Origin: Aquabacterium sp. J223
Lineage (GTDB): Bacteria; Pseudomonadota; Gammaproteobacteria; Burkholderiales; Burkholderiaceae_C
Length of the DNA: 64,000 nucleotides
Direction: 5' to 3'
Assembly: GCF_024666615.1 (NCBI RefSeq)
Contig: NZ_CP088297.1
Span: forward strand, 124,001 to 188,000
Shown here: positions 27,651 to 38,046 of the stretch, in pieces
How positions within the stretch are numbered: position 1 is the first letter of the stretch
Layout: each line of letters begins with the position of its first letter
Notes under the pieces: model-generated
Databases searched by the model: none
What the model saw: only the letters and a program-made list of their open reading frames with translations
Told to the model about the DNA's origin: nothing
Translations under genes and position numbers: made by a program

Positions 27651-28608
27651 TCAGCGGCGGCGGCCGGTCAGGCTGACCACCGCGATGCCCACCGCCACCG
27701 CCGCCATGGCGGCCAGCAGGCGGCTGGTGAGCGGCTCGTCCAGTAGCAGCACGCCCGACGCCAGTCCCGCCACCGGCGTCAGCAGTGTGAAGGCCGACAG
27801 CAGCGTGGCCGGGTAGTGGCGCACCAGCCAGAACCACAGCAGGTAGCTGGCGAAGGTGATGACCACCGCCTGGAAGGCGAAGGCTGAAGCCGCCGCCGGG
27901 CCGAGCCGCTGCGGCCACGGCTCTCCGACCGCGAGCGCCAGACCGGCCAGCAGCACCCCGGACACCACCAGCTGGTACAGCAGCGTCTGCTCGGCCGGGG
28001 CCTGGGACAGGCGGCTGGCGCGGACCGCCAGCGTGGTGGCGCCCCAGAGCAGCGCGCCCGCCACGCCCAGCGCATCACCCCACCACTGCCGCGGCCCGTT
28101 GGCCGGCGACCGGAAGCCCTCCGAGAAGGCCCAACCGACGCCGGCGAAGGCCAGCACCAGCCCCACCCACTGCCACCCCGCCAGCCGCTCGCCGCGGGCG
28201 ACGAACGGCATGCCCAGCGCCACCACGAAGGGCGCCAGGTAGATGAAGACGACCATGCGCGACGCGCCGGTGTACTGCAGGCCGACGAAGATGCAGGCGA
28301 ACTCGGCGGCGAACAGCGCCCCCCACCAGCAGGCCGGCGCCCAGCGTGGCCGTCGGCGGCCGCAGCGCCACGCCGCGCCAGCGCATCCAGCCCATCAGGC
28401 ACAGCGCCGCCACCGCCGACCGCGACGCGGCCTGCCACAGCGGCGGGAACTCGGTCAGCGCCACCTTGGCGGTCACCTGGTTCACGCCCCACAGCCCGCA
28501 GCACAGCAGCAGGCAGAGCACGGCGACGGCGTCGAGCCGGCTGCGGCGGTCGGTGGGGCGGTCCGAAGGGCGGTCGACGGCAGGACGGGCGGCGGCGGCT
28601 CGGTTCAT
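27651..28608 (-). pseudogene. EamA/DMT-family transporter, broken by a +1 shift in a G6 run
   Basis: A drug/metabolite exporter of the ten-helix EamA type, about 318 residues when repaired. The first part (MNRAAAARP start, VAVLCLLLCCGLWGVNQVTAK) reads to GLLVGG, then a run of six G on the minus strand (C6 at 28319-28324) throws the frame; the rest, beginning ALFAAEFACIFVGLQYTG and running through the second EamA repeat to GIAVVSLTGRRR, is in another frame. With five G the two halves join perfectly. The start overlaps the rhombosortase stop by 4 bp (ATGA). Either a sequencing indel or a slippage-prone tract; the protein is otherwise intact. Confidence 0.85.
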
Positions 28609-29246
28609 CCCGGCGAGTGTGCCCCGCCCGGTGTTGGTGCGCTGAACGCGCCTCGGGCCGCTTCGGCCAGGACCGCGCAGAGCAGGCCCGCGGCCGCGCC
28701 GGCCGCATGCGCCGCCGGCGCGAGGGCGATGTCCCAGCCGTCGGCGCGGAGGGTCGCCGGGCCCCACGGCCGTTCCAGGGCCAGTTTCACCAGCAGGCCG
28801 GCCAGCACGGCGGCGCCCACCGCACGGTCACGGCCCGGGCGGCGCAGCAGCGGCACCACCGCCGCCGCCACGCCGGCGTGCAGCACGCCGGACAGGCCGC
28901 CATACAGCACGAGGTCCGGCCGTGCGAGCAGCGCCAGGTGGGTGAGCGGCCAGGCCAGCGCCCAGGCCAGCGTGCTGCGCCGAGGCAGCCGCGCGGCCAG
29001 GCCGAGGGCGCCCACCACCAGCGTGCCGGCCAGGTTGGCGGCCAGGTGCCGGTCGCTGAAGTGGACCCACGCCGCCGACCACCAGCGCCAGGGCTGGTGC
29101 CAGGCGGCCGGGCGCCACGCCAGGGCGTCGTGCGCCGGCCAGAACGCGTCGGCGAACGCCCCCGCCGCCAGCAGCGTGGCCAGGCAGGACCACGCCCGAC
29201 CGCCGCCGCCCGGCCCGCTCAGCCGCCGGAGAAGACCGCGCGCCAC
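28605..29246 (-). CDS. rrtA: Rhombosortase (rhomboid-family GlyGly-CTERM protease)
   Basis: A 213-residue intramembrane serine protease with about six hydrophobic helices. The rhomboid features are VHFSDRHLAANLAG (His and Asn of the oxyanion region), GGLSGVLHAG with the nucleophile Ser119, and PAAHAAGAAAG with the partner His180. The compact form and tryptophan-rich N-terminal part are those of rhombosortases, which cut the C-terminal GlyGly-CTERM anchor of exported proteins; a matching substrate, the subtilase at 45913-47868, is in this window. No ATG exists in frame; GTG 29246 is the first usable start and overlaps the glnE end by 28 bp. Confidence 0.82.
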   Translation of the reverse strand: MARGLLRRLSGPGGGGRAWSCLATLLAAGAFADAFWPAHDALAWRPAAWHQPWRWWSAAWVHFSDRHLAANLAGTLVVGALGLAARLPRRSTLAWALAWPLTHLALLARPDLVLYGGLSGVLHAGVAAAVVPLLRRPGRDRAVGAAVLAGLLVKLALERPWGPATLRADGWDIALAPAAHAAGAAAGLLCAVLAEAARGAFSAPTPGGAHSPG

Positions 29247-31948
29247 AGGGCCAGCACCGCCTCGCGCGCCTCGACGAACTCGGCGGGCTCGAACTGCGTC
29301 GGCCGCTCGTCCAGGCGGGCACGGTGCTGCGCCCGGCGCAGGGCGCGGTAGGCGTCGCCGGCCGCCACGCCGACGCCCGACGGCAGCAGGCCCGCGTCCT
29401 CGGCACGCTTGAGCAGCGCGATGTTGCCGACGTTGTCGAGCAGCGCCGGGTGACCCGACGACTCGGTGAGCGCAAGCGCCTGCACCGCGAACTCGGCATC
29501 CATCATCCCGCCCGGGCTGTGCTTGACGTCGAAGCGGCCGGCGGGCACCGGGCGGCCGGCGCGCACCTTCTCGCGCATCTGCCGCACCTCGTCGAGCAGG
29601 GCGGCGCGGTCGCGCGGCGCCGCCATCACCTGGCGGCGCACGGCCTCGAAGCGCGGCGCCAATGCCGCGTCGCCGGCGCACCAGCGGGCGCGGGTGATGG
29701 CCTGGTGCTCCCAGGTCCAGGCGGTGTTGCTGCCGCGGCCCGCCTGGTAGCGCTCGAAGGCCTGCAGCGAGGTCACCAGCAGGCCGGAGTTGCCGTTCGG
29801 CCGCAGCGCCGTGTCGATGTCGAACAGCTCGCCGGCGGCGGTGCGCAACGTCAGCCAGTTGATCAGCTTGCGCACGAAGGCGGCGTAGACCTCGGCCGCC
29901 CGCTCGTCGTCGTCGTCGTAGAGGAAGACCAGGTCGAGGTCGCTGCCGTAGCCCAGCTCCTTGCCGCCCAGCTTGCCGTAGGCGATGACGGCGAAGCGCG
30001 GCTGCTCGCGGTGGCGCAGCTTGAGGTGCCCCCAGGCCCAGCGCAGCGCGCAGTCGAGCACCGCGTCGGCCAGGGCCGACAGCTCGTCGGCCACCTGCTC
30101 GACGGTCAGGTCGCCCTCCACGTCGCGCACCAGCGTGCGGAAGACCTCGGCGTGGTGCGCCTGGCGCAGGGCGTCGAGCAGCAGGCCCTCGTCGGCCTCG
30201 CCGGCGCGCAGCCAGGCGGCGTGGCGGGTGTCCAGGTCGGCCAGGAACACCGCCCGGTCGAAGCGGCCGTGTAGCAGGCGCGGGTCGGCCAGTTCGTCGA
30301 TCACGCCGGGGTGCCGCATCAGGTACTGCGCCGGCCAGCGCGCCAGGTCGAGCAGCCGCAGCAGCCGGCCCAGCACCTCGGGCCGCTCCAGCAGCAGCGC
30401 CAGGTAACTCTCGCGGCGCAGCAGCGGCTGCAGCCAGTCGATGAAGCGGCCGGCCGCCTCGTCGCTGCAGCGGCCGTGGGCCACGTCCTCGCCCACCCGG
30501 TGCACCAGCCGGGCCAGGCGCTGCTTGCTCTCCTCGCGCAGCGCCTGCACCTTGGGGTGGTCGACCCAGGGCCGCACGCGTTCGGCCAGCGCCGGCGGCA
30601 GGCGGTTGATGAAGGCCTCGCTGTCCACCATCGGCGGCGGGCCGCCGCACTGGCCCTTGCGGCAGCCGCCCTGCACCGGGCCGCGGCCGTCATGCAGCAA
30701 CGCGTCGAACTCGGTGGCGACGAACTCGCGCACCTCGCCGAAACGCTCCAGCAGCGCGCAGGCGTCCTCGCGGCAGGGCGGCAGGCCCAGGCTCTGGGCG
30801 ATCCAGCGCAGGTCGCCGTCGTCGGCCGGCAGCAGGTGGGTCTGCTGGTCGTCGAGGTACTGGATGCGGTGCTCCACCTGCCGCAGGAAGGTGTAGGCCT
30901 CGGCCAGCCGCCCGGCGGTGGCCGGCGCCATCAGGCCCTGGGCCGTCAGCCGCGCCAGGCCCTTCAGCGTGGAGCGGGTGCGCAGTTCGGGGAACTGCCC
31001 GCCGCGCACCACCAGCAGCAACTGGACGATGAACTCGATCTCGCGGATGCCGCCACGCGACAGCTTGACGTCGTTGGCCCGCTCGGGCCGCCCGGCGGCG
31101 CGGCGCTGCGCCTCCTCGCGGATCCTGGCGTGCAGCTGACGCAGGCCCTCGAACACCCCGTAGTCGAGGTAGCGCCGGTAGACGAACGGCGCCACCAGCG
31201 CGCGCAGCTGCATCGCCCGGCCGCTGGCGACCGACTCGCGCGGCGCGACCACCCGGCTCTTCAGCCAGGCGAAGCGCTCCCATTCGCGGCCCTGCACCAG
31301 CAGGTACTCCTCCAACATGGCCAGGCTGACCACCGGCGGGCCGGAGTTGCCGTTCGGCCGCAGCGCCAGATCGACGCGGAAGACGAAGCCGTCCTCGGTG
31401 GTCTCGCCGACCAGCACGTACAGCCGCTTGGCGACGTTGGTGAAGTATTCGTGCGCCGTCAGCGGCCGCGGCCCGGTGCACTGGCCATCGTCCTCGTAGA
31501 CGTAGACCAGGTCGATGTCGGAGGACACGTTCAGCTCGCGCCCGCCCAGCTTGCCCATGCCGACGATCCAGAAATCGATCGGCCGGCCGTCGGCGGTTCG
31601 GGGCGGGCCGTGCAGCGCGTCGGCCTCGGCGCGGGCGACCGCCAGCGCCCGTTCCAGCGCCACCTCGGCCAGCGTGGTGACGGCCTGCGTCACCGCCTCC
31701 ATCGGCGCGCCCTGCTCGACGTCCAGCACCGCCAGGCGTTCGATCACCACCTGCCGCGCCACCCGCAGCGCGCTGGCCACCGGGCGGCCGGCGGCCAGCA
31801 GGCGCTCGACCAGCGCCTCCATCGCCGCCCGGTCGGGCAGGCCCGGCGGCAGCCAGGTCAGTTCGTCGGGATAGCGCCGGCGGATGCGCTGCACGAAGCG
31901 GCTGTGGGCCGCCTCCGCGTGGATGACCGGTGCTGGAAGGGAACTCAT
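29219..31948 (-). CDS. glnE: Glutamine-synthetase adenylyltransferase/adenylyl-removing enzyme
   Basis: A 909-residue bifunctional regulator that adenylylates glutamine synthetase when nitrogen is rich and removes AMP when it is poor, under PII control. Both nucleotidyltransferase domains are intact: the first with GKLGGRELNVSSDIDLVYVY near residue 140, the second with GKLGGKELGYGSDLDLVFLY near residue 665, each followed by the RPNGNSG loop. The ATG begins just before the first conserved region. It is divergent from the YhdP-like gene and overlaps the rhombosortase gene at its 3' end. Confidence 0.96.
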   Translation of the reverse strand: MSSLPAPVIHAEAAHSRFVQRIRRRYPDELTWLPPGLPDRAAMEALVERLLAAGRPVASALRVARQVVIERLAVLDVEQGAPMEAVTQAVTTLAEVALERALAVARAEADALHGPPRTADGRPIDFWIVGMGKLGGRELNVSSDIDLVYVYEDDGQCTGPRPLTAHEYFTNVAKRLYVLVGETTEDGFVFRVDLALRPNGNSGPPVVSLAMLEEYLLVQGREWERFAWLKSRVVAPRESVASGRAMQLRALVAPFVYRRYLDYGVFEGLRQLHARIREEAQRRAAGRPERANDVKLSRGGIREIEFIVQLLLVVRGGQFPELRTRSTLKGLARLTAQGLMAPATAGRLAEAYTFLRQVEHRIQYLDDQQTHLLPADDGDLRWIAQSLGLPPCREDACALLERFGEVREFVATEFDALLHDGRGPVQGGCRKGQCGGPPPMVDSEAFINRLPPALAERVRPWVDHPKVQALREESKQRLARLVHRVGEDVAHGRCSDEAAGRFIDWLQPLLRRESYLALLLERPEVLGRLLRLLDLARWPAQYLMRHPGVIDELADPRLLHGRFDRAVFLADLDTRHAAWLRAGEADEGLLLDALRQAHHAEVFRTLVRDVEGDLTVEQVADELSALADAVLDCALRWAWGHLKLRHREQPRFAVIAYGKLGGKELGYGSDLDLVFLYDDDDERAAEVYAAFVRKLINWLTLRTAAGELFDIDTALRPNGNSGLLVTSLQAFERYQAGRGSNTAWTWEHQAITRARWCAGDAALAPRFEAVRRQVMAAPRDRAALLDEVRQMREKVRAGRPVPAGRFDVKHSPGGMMDAEFAVQALALTESSGHPALLDNVGNIALLKRAEDAGLLPSGVGVAAGDAYRALRRAQHRARLDERPTQFEPAEFVEAREAVLALWRAVFSGG

Positions 31949-32075
31949 GGGGCGCCAGGCGCTCGTGCTAGTGTCTCTGGCCGGTGTTCGGCACGCGATC
32001 CAAGATCTTGAAGCCCCTGTTGCAGCGCCACCGCTCCCGCCCACGGCCCCAGCGCCTCGCCGGGGCGCACGCCGC

Positions 32076-35000
32076 ATGACGCTCTCCGCCCTGCGGCCGC
32101 CTGCCTGGGCCTTCCGCGGCGCCCGCCTGGCGCTGCAGTTGGCGCTGTCGGTCGTCGCGTTGGTCTGGAGCGTACTGCTGCTCGGCTGGCTGACGCTGTA
32201 CTGGGGCATTCTGCCCCGCATCGACGACTGGCGACCCCAGGTGGAGACCCGTGCCGCGGCCGCGCTCGGCGTGCCGGTGGCCATCGGCCGGATCGAGGTC
32301 ACCGCCGCCGGCTGGGTGCCGGTGCTGACGCTGCGCGACGTGCGCCTGTACGACCGCGACCGCCAGCCGGCGCTGCGTCTGCCGCAGGTGACGGCGGCGC
32401 TGTCCGCCCGCGGGCTGTGGCACCTGCTGTGGTCGTGGCGGCTGCAGTTCGAACAGCTGCTGCTGGAGGACCCCGAGCTGGCGCTGCGGCGCGACGCCGA
32501 CGGCCGCTGGTGGGTGGCCGGCCTGCCGCTGCAGGGCGGCGCCGGCGAGGACGGCAACGCCGCCGCCGACTGGCTGTTCGACCAGCACGAGGTGGTGGTG
32601 CGCCGCGGCCGGCTGCAATGGGAGGACGCCGCGACGCCGGGCGCCGCGCCGCTGGCCCTCGACAACGTGGACCTGGTGCTGCGCAACCGCTTGCGCTCGC
32701 ACCGGCTGCGGCTGGACGCCTCGCCCGCCGGCTTCGGCGAGCGCTTCACCGTGCGCGCGGCCTTCCAGCAGCCGCTGTGGACGGCGCCCGGCGACTGGCG
32801 GCGTTGGAACGGCACCGTGCACGCCGAGCTGCCGCAGGCCGACCTCGCGCCGCTGGCGCCGTACCTGCCCTTCCGGCTGATCGAGGGCGACGGCGCGTTG
32901 CGGGCCTGGCTCGACGTCGTGCGCGGCGAGCCGCGCGGCATCACCGTGGACCTGGCGCTGCACCGCCTGGCGCTGCAGTGGCCGGGGGCCGCGAGACCGC
33001 TCGGCCTGCAGGGCGTGCAGGGCCGCTTCAGCGCGCAGCAGACCGACGACGGGGCCCGGCTGGCGGGCCAGGACCTGTCCTTTTCCACCGACGAGGGGCT
33101 GCAGTGGCCGAGCAGCCGGTTCAGCGTCGGCTGGCGGCAGAAGCCCGGCCAGCCGCTGGCCGGCGAGGCCAGCGCCGACCGGCTGGCGCTGCCCGTGCTG
33201 GCCGAACTGGCCGACCGCCTGCCGCTGGGCGACGCGCTGGTGCAGCGCCTGGCGGACTGGCGACCGCAGGGCGAGGCGCAGGGCCTTCAGCTGCGCTGGG
33301 ACGGTCCGCCCGAGGCGCCGCTGCGCTACCAGGTGCAGGGCCGCCTGCAGGGCCTGGGGCTGACCTCGGCGCCCGCCGCCCAGGCCGGCGACTTCGGCCG
33401 CCCGGGGCTGGAAGGGGTCGACCTGGAGCTGAAGGCCAACGAACGCGGCGGCGAGGCCCGCCTGCGGGTCGACGACGGCAGCATCAGCCTGCCCGGGGTG
33501 TTCGCGCCCGAGCGGGTGGCGCTGCAGCGCGTCGGCGCCGACCTCGACTGGCGGCTGGAGCGCCGGCCCGGGGGGCCGCCCGGCATCGAGCTGCGGCTGC
33601 GCCAGGCGCGCATCGCCAACGACGACCTCAGCGCCGAGTTCAGCGGCACCTGGCGCAACCCGGTGCTGGCCAGCGGCGGGAAGGAGGCGCACGGCCCCGG
33701 CTGGCTGCAGCTCGACGGCCGCCTGAACCAGGCGCGGGCCGAGGCGGTCGCCCGCTACCTGCCGCTGGGTGTGGCCGACGCCCGCCAGTACGTGGCGCAA
33801 GCGGTGCAGTCGGGCCGGATCGACGGCGCCACGCTGCGCCTGCGCGGGCCGCTGGCGCGCTTTCCCTTCGCCGACCCGCGCGAGGGCGACTTCCGCATCG
33901 AGGCCCGGGTCAGCGACGTGACGCTGGCCTACGTGCCGACCGACGCCCCGGGCGCTGCGCTGCCATGGCCGCCCTTCCAGCGGCTGTCCGGCGAGCTGGT
34001 CTTCGACCGCGAAAGCCTGGAGATCCGCAACGCCGCCGCGCGGCTGTGGGGGGCTGGAGCTGAAGCCGGTGAAGGGCCTGATCCGCCGGCTGGACCCGCA
34101 CCCGGTGCTGGAGGTCGAGGGCCAGGTCCGGGGGCCGCTCGCCGACCTGCTGCGCTACGTCAACAGCACGCCGCTCGCGGACTGGAGCGGCCAGGCGCTG
34201 AAGGGCGCGACCGCCGGCGGTCCGGCCACGCTCAACCTGGCGCTGGCGCTGCCGCTGGACGACCTCGACCGCAGCACCGTCAAGGGCAGCCTCGCGCTGG
34301 CCGGCAACGAGCTGCGGCCGGTGCCCGAGTCGCCGGTGTTCAGCCAGGCCCGCGGCCGGGTGGACTTCACGCACAAGGGGTTCAGCGTCGTCGGTGCGTC
34401 GGCGCGGGCGCTCGGCGGCGACGTGACGTTCGAGGGCGGCAGCACCGCCGACGGCGGCCTGCGCTTCGTCGGCCAGGGCACCGCCACCGCCGACGGCCTG
34501 CGCCGTGCCGGCGAGCTGCCGGTGCTGCAGCGCCTCGGCGCGGTGGCCAGCGGACAGACCGCCTACCGGCTGCAGCTCAACGTGCTGCGCGGCCTGCCCG
34601 AGTTCAGCCTGACGAGCACGCTGGCCGGCCTGGCGCTGGACCTGCCCGCCCCGCTCGGCAAGCGCGCCGAGGCCACGCTGCCGCTGCGCGTGCAGACGGT
34701 GCTGGCGCCCGAGGCGGCGGCCGGCGCGGCCAGCGCGCGCGAGACGCTGCGCGTCGACCTCGGCACGGTGGCGCAGGCGTTGGTGCAGCGCGACCCGAAG
34801 GCCGCGCAGCCGGTGCTGCGCAGCGCCTTCGCCGTCGGCGAGCCGCTGCCGGCCGCCCAGCCCGGCGGGGTGGCGGCGGTCACCCTGCCCCGGCTGGACG
34901 TCGACGCCTGGTCCGCGGCGCTGGACCGGCTGCTGCCGGCAGGCGGCGCCCCGGCGGGCGTCGCGGGCAGCACCGCGGCCGGCGAGGCCGCCGCCTGGCT

Positions 35001-36165
35001 GCCACGGCAGGTCAACCTACGGCTGGGCACGCTGGTCGGCGGCGGCCGTCAGCTCGACCGGCTGAACGCCAGCCTGGCCCCCCTGCCCGACGGCGGCTGG
35101 CGGCTCACCGGCAGCGCCGCGCAGGCCGCCGGCACGGTCGAGTACCGGCCGCCGGGCACCGGGGCCGCGGCCACCGGCGGTCGCCTCAGCGCCCGCCTGT
35201 CGCGCCTGGCGCTGAACGAGTCGGACGCCCAGGCGCCCGGCACCGCGTCGGCGACCCCCGCGGCGACGCCGCGCAGCCTGCCGGCGCTGGACGTGGTGGT
35301 CGACGACTTCGAGCTGCACGGGCTGTCGCTGGGCCGGCTGCAGATCGACGCCAGCAACCGCGCCGCCGACGTGGCGGCCGGCGCGGGCGCCGACTGGATG
35401 GCGCGCTTCACCCTCGCCAACCCCGAGGGGCGGCTCACCGGCAGCGGCCACTGGCTGCCCGCAGGCAGTGCCGCCCGCCGCCGGGTGGCGCTGGACTTCA
35501 CGCTCGACATCACCGACGCCGGCGGCCTGCTCAAGCGCCTGGGCGTCGAGGACGCGCTGCGCGGCGGCAAGGGCCGGCTGCAGGGCCAGGCCGGCTGGAA
35601 CGGCACGCCGCTGGCGCTGGACCTGCCCAGCCTGGACGGCAGCCTGCAGCTGACGCTGGAGAACGGCCAGTTCCTCAAGGCCGGCCCGGGCGCGGCGCGG
35701 CTGCTCGGCGTGCTCAGCCTGCAGTCGCTGCCGCGGCGGCTGACGCTGGACTTCCGCGACCTGTTCCAGCAGGGTTTCGCCTTCGACAAGGTCGACGGCG
35801 ACGTGAAGATCGAACGCGGCGTGGCCAGCACCAACAACCTGCGCATGCGCGGCGTGCAGGCCGCGGTGCTGATGGAGGGACAGGCCGACCTGGACCGCGA
35901 GACGCAGGACCTGCGCGTGGTGGTGGTGCCCGAGATCAACGCCGGCACCGCGTCGCTGGCCTATGCGGTGATCAACCCGGCCGTCGGCCTGGGCACCTTC
36001 ATGGCGCAATGGCTGCTGCGCCGCCCGCTCATGGCCGCCGGCACCCGCGAGTTCCACATCCACGGCAGCTGGGACGACCCCAAGGTGGACCGGGTGGCGC
36101 GCCGGGGCGAAGATGCCGGCGCGGACACCGACCGCCCGCCTCCCGTCAGCGAGAACACACGATGA
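32076..36165 (+). pseudogene. yhdP: YhdP/TIGR02099-family envelope protein, broken by a +1 shift in a G6 run
   Basis: A giant AsmA-like protein, about 1360 residues once repaired, of the YhdP/TamB group that bridges inner and outer membranes and takes part in phospholipid transport. One N-terminal transmembrane helix (ALVWSVLLLGWLTLYW) precedes a long beta-rich periplasmic part; the DUF3971 and AsmA-like C-terminal regions are present (GLLKRLGVEDALRGGKG, LDFRDLFQQGFAFDKVDGDV). At 34048-34053 six G follow CTGT where five are expected; the frame changes from ...AARLWG to LELKPVKGLIRRLDP. ATG 32076 starts at the membrane anchor. The stop overlaps the nitrilase ATG (ATGA). Divergent from glnE. 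Confidence 0.88.
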
Positions 36166-36959
36166 AGATCGCCGCCCTGCAGATGGTCTCCACGCCCGAC
36201 GTGGCACGCAACCTGGAGGCCGCCGAGCGGCTGCTCGCCGAGGCCGCGGCGCAGGGCGCGCGGCTGGCCGCGCTGCCCGAGTACTTCTGCCTGATGGGCC
36301 AGCGCGACGACGACAAGCTGGCGATCGCCGAGGCGCCGGGCCGCGGCCCGATCCAGGACTTCCTCGCCGACCAGGCGCGCCGCCACGGGCTGTGGCTCAT
36401 CGGCGGCACGCTGCCGATCCGCGGCGCGGCGGCCGACCGGGTGCGCAACGCCTCGCTGGTGTTCGACCCCGAGGGCCGGCCGGTGGCGCGCTACGACAAG
36501 CTGCACCTGTTCCGCTTCGAGCACGCCGGCGAGCGCTACGACGAGGGCCGGGTGCTGGAGCCCGGCACCGAGCCGGTGGCCTTCGACGCCGGCGGCTGGC
36601 GGGTCGGCCTGTCGGTGTGCTACGACCTGCGCTTCCCCGAGCTGTACCGCGCGCTGATGACGCCGCCCTGCGACCTGCTGGCCGTGCCGTCGGCCTTCAC
36701 CCACACCACCGGCCGCGCGCACTGGGAACTGCTGCTGCGTGCCCGCGCGGTGGAGAACCAGTGCTACGTGATCGCGCCGGCGCAGGGCGGCCTGCACGAG
36801 AACGGCCGCCGCACCTTCGGCCACAGCCTGATCGCCGACCCCTGGGGCGAGGTGCTGGCGTCGAAGGACGAGGGCGAGGGCGTGGTGCTGGCGACCCTGG
36901 ACCGCACGCGGCTGGCCGACGTGCGCAGCCGCCTGCCGGCGCTTTCACACAGACGATGA
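36162..36959 (+). CDS. Carbon-nitrogen hydrolase (nitrilase superfamily, Nit1-like)
   Basis: A 265-residue amidase with the full catalytic triad: Glu40 in LPEYF, Lys113 in YDKLHLF and Cys153 in [13 protein letters not shown]. It matches the branch that includes deaminated-glutathione amidase (Nit1), a metabolite-repair enzyme; other C-N hydrolases are possible. It is coupled to the YhdP-like gene by a 4-bp overlap, a neighbourhood usual in betaproteobacteria, where tldD normally follows; tldD is not here. Confidence 0.9.
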   Translation: MKIAALQMVSTPDVARNLEAAERLLAEAAAQGARLAALPEYFCLMGQRDDDKLAIAEAPGRGPIQDFLADQARRHGLWLIGGTLPIRGAAADRVRNASLVFDPEGRPVARYDKLHLFRFEHAGERYDEGRVLEPGTEPVAFDAGGWRVGLSVCYDLRFPELYRALMTPPCDLLAVPSAFTHTTGRAHWELLLRARAVENQCYVIAPAQGGLHENGRRTFGHSLIADPWGEVLASKDEGEGVVLATLDRTRLADVRSRLPALSHRR

Positions 36960-36965
36960 CGGGAC

Positions 36966-36991
36966 CCCTCGGCCGGCGCCCCGACCGAGGG
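36966..36991. terminator. Hairpin between convergent nitrilase and cysB-like genes
   Basis: CCCTCGG (36966-36972) pairs perfectly with CCGAGGG (36985-36991) around a 12-nt GC-rich loop. There is no U-tract on either side, so termination is a guess from position. Confidence 0.35.
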
Positions 36992-36998
36992 CCAGACA

Positions 36999-37943
36999 TC
37001 AAATGTCGAACGAGTCGCCGTCCCCCGCGGCCAGGGCCTGCTCCACCACCCGCTTGGTCAGCGGCGACGCGAAGGCCTCGATGAAGTCGTAGGCGTAGTG
37101 CCGCAGGTAGCTGCCGCGGCGGATGGCCAGGCGCGTCATGTTGACCGCGAACAGGTGGCGGGCGTCCAGCGCGGTCAGATGGCGGTCGCGTTCGTCGTCG
37201 TAGGCGATGGAGGCGACGATGCCGACGCCGAGCCCCAGTTCGACGTAGGTCTTGATGACGTCGGCGTCCATCGCCGTCAGCACCACCTGCGGCTGCAGGC
37301 CGGCCCGGGTGAAGGCCTCGTCGATGTGGGCGCGGCCGGTGTAGCCGACGTTGTAGGTGACGATGGGGTGCTCGGCCAGGCGCTGCAGCGTCAACGGCTT
37401 GCCGTCGGCCAGCGGGTGCCCCGGCGGCACCACCACCGAGTGCGTCCAGCGGTAGCAGGGCAGCGCGACCAGGTCGTCGTAGCGTGCCAGCGCCTCGGTG
37501 GCGACGCCGATGTCGGCCTCGCCATGGCGCAGCATCTCGGCCACCTGCTCCGGCGTGCCCTGGTGCATGTGCAGCACCACCTCCGGATGGCGCTCGCGGA
37601 AGTCGCGCACCGCCGTCGGCAGTGCGTAGCGGGCCTGCGAATGGGTGGCCGCGATGGTCAGCCGGCCGCGGCCCGCGGAGGCGAAGTCGGCGCCGGCCCG
37701 GCGCAGGTTGTCGGCCTCCATCAACAGGCGCTCGACGATGGGCAGGATGGTCTCGCCGGGCGGGGTCAGCCCGGTCAGGCGCTTGCCGGCGCGCACGAAG
37801 ATCTCGACGCCGAGTTCGTCCTCCAGCTCGCGGATCTGGCGGCTCACGCCGGGCTGCGAGGTCGACAGCGCCTCCGCCACGGTGGTCAGGTTGAAGCCCT
37901 GGCGCACCGCCTCGCGGACGGAACGCAGTTGTTGGAAGTTCAC
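36999..37943 (-). CDS. cysB: CysB-family LysR-type transcriptional regulator
   Basis: A 314-residue LysR regulator. The N-terminal helix-turn-helix reads NLTTVAEALSTSQPGVSRQIRELEDELGVEIFVRAGKRL, close to CysB/Cbl; the effector domain includes the ITTTHTQARY-equivalent IAATHSQARYALP and TYNVGYTGRAHIDEAF. CysB activates sulfate uptake and reduction genes in response to O-acetylserine. GTG 37943 is chosen because NFQQLRSVREAVRQGFNL is the canonical start; an ATG ten codons earlier (37973) is possible. The 70 bp upstream are AT-rich for this genome and probably hold its promoter. Confidence 0.9.
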   Translation of the reverse strand: MNFQQLRSVREAVRQGFNLTTVAEALSTSQPGVSRQIRELEDELGVEIFVRAGKRLTGLTPPGETILPIVERLLMEADNLRRAGADFASAGRGRLTIAATHSQARYALPTAVRDFRERHPEVVLHMHQGTPEQVAEMLRHGEADIGVATEALARYDDLVALPCYRWTHSVVVPPGHPLADGKPLTLQRLAEHPIVTYNVGYTGRAHIDEAFTRAGLQPQVVLTAMDADVIKTYVELGLGVGIVASIAYDDERDRHLTALDARHLFAVNMTRLAIRRGSYLRHYAYDFIEAFASPLTKRVVEQALAAGDGDSFDI

Positions 37944-38046
37944 TGGGCTGGTTTCTTCATGCGTTATCCGCATTTTGAACCGGCCTCGTTGGAAGAAAAG
38001 CAGACTTACCGTCTATCGAACGCCGGTTTTCAGATATCGCTTCGAC

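Noticed and set aside
31884-36959. One 1691-residue protein spanning the YhdP-like gene and the nitrilase
   Set aside because: Its middle 700 residues are low-complexity out-of-frame sequence; the real YhdP sequence continues in the next frame after the G6 run.
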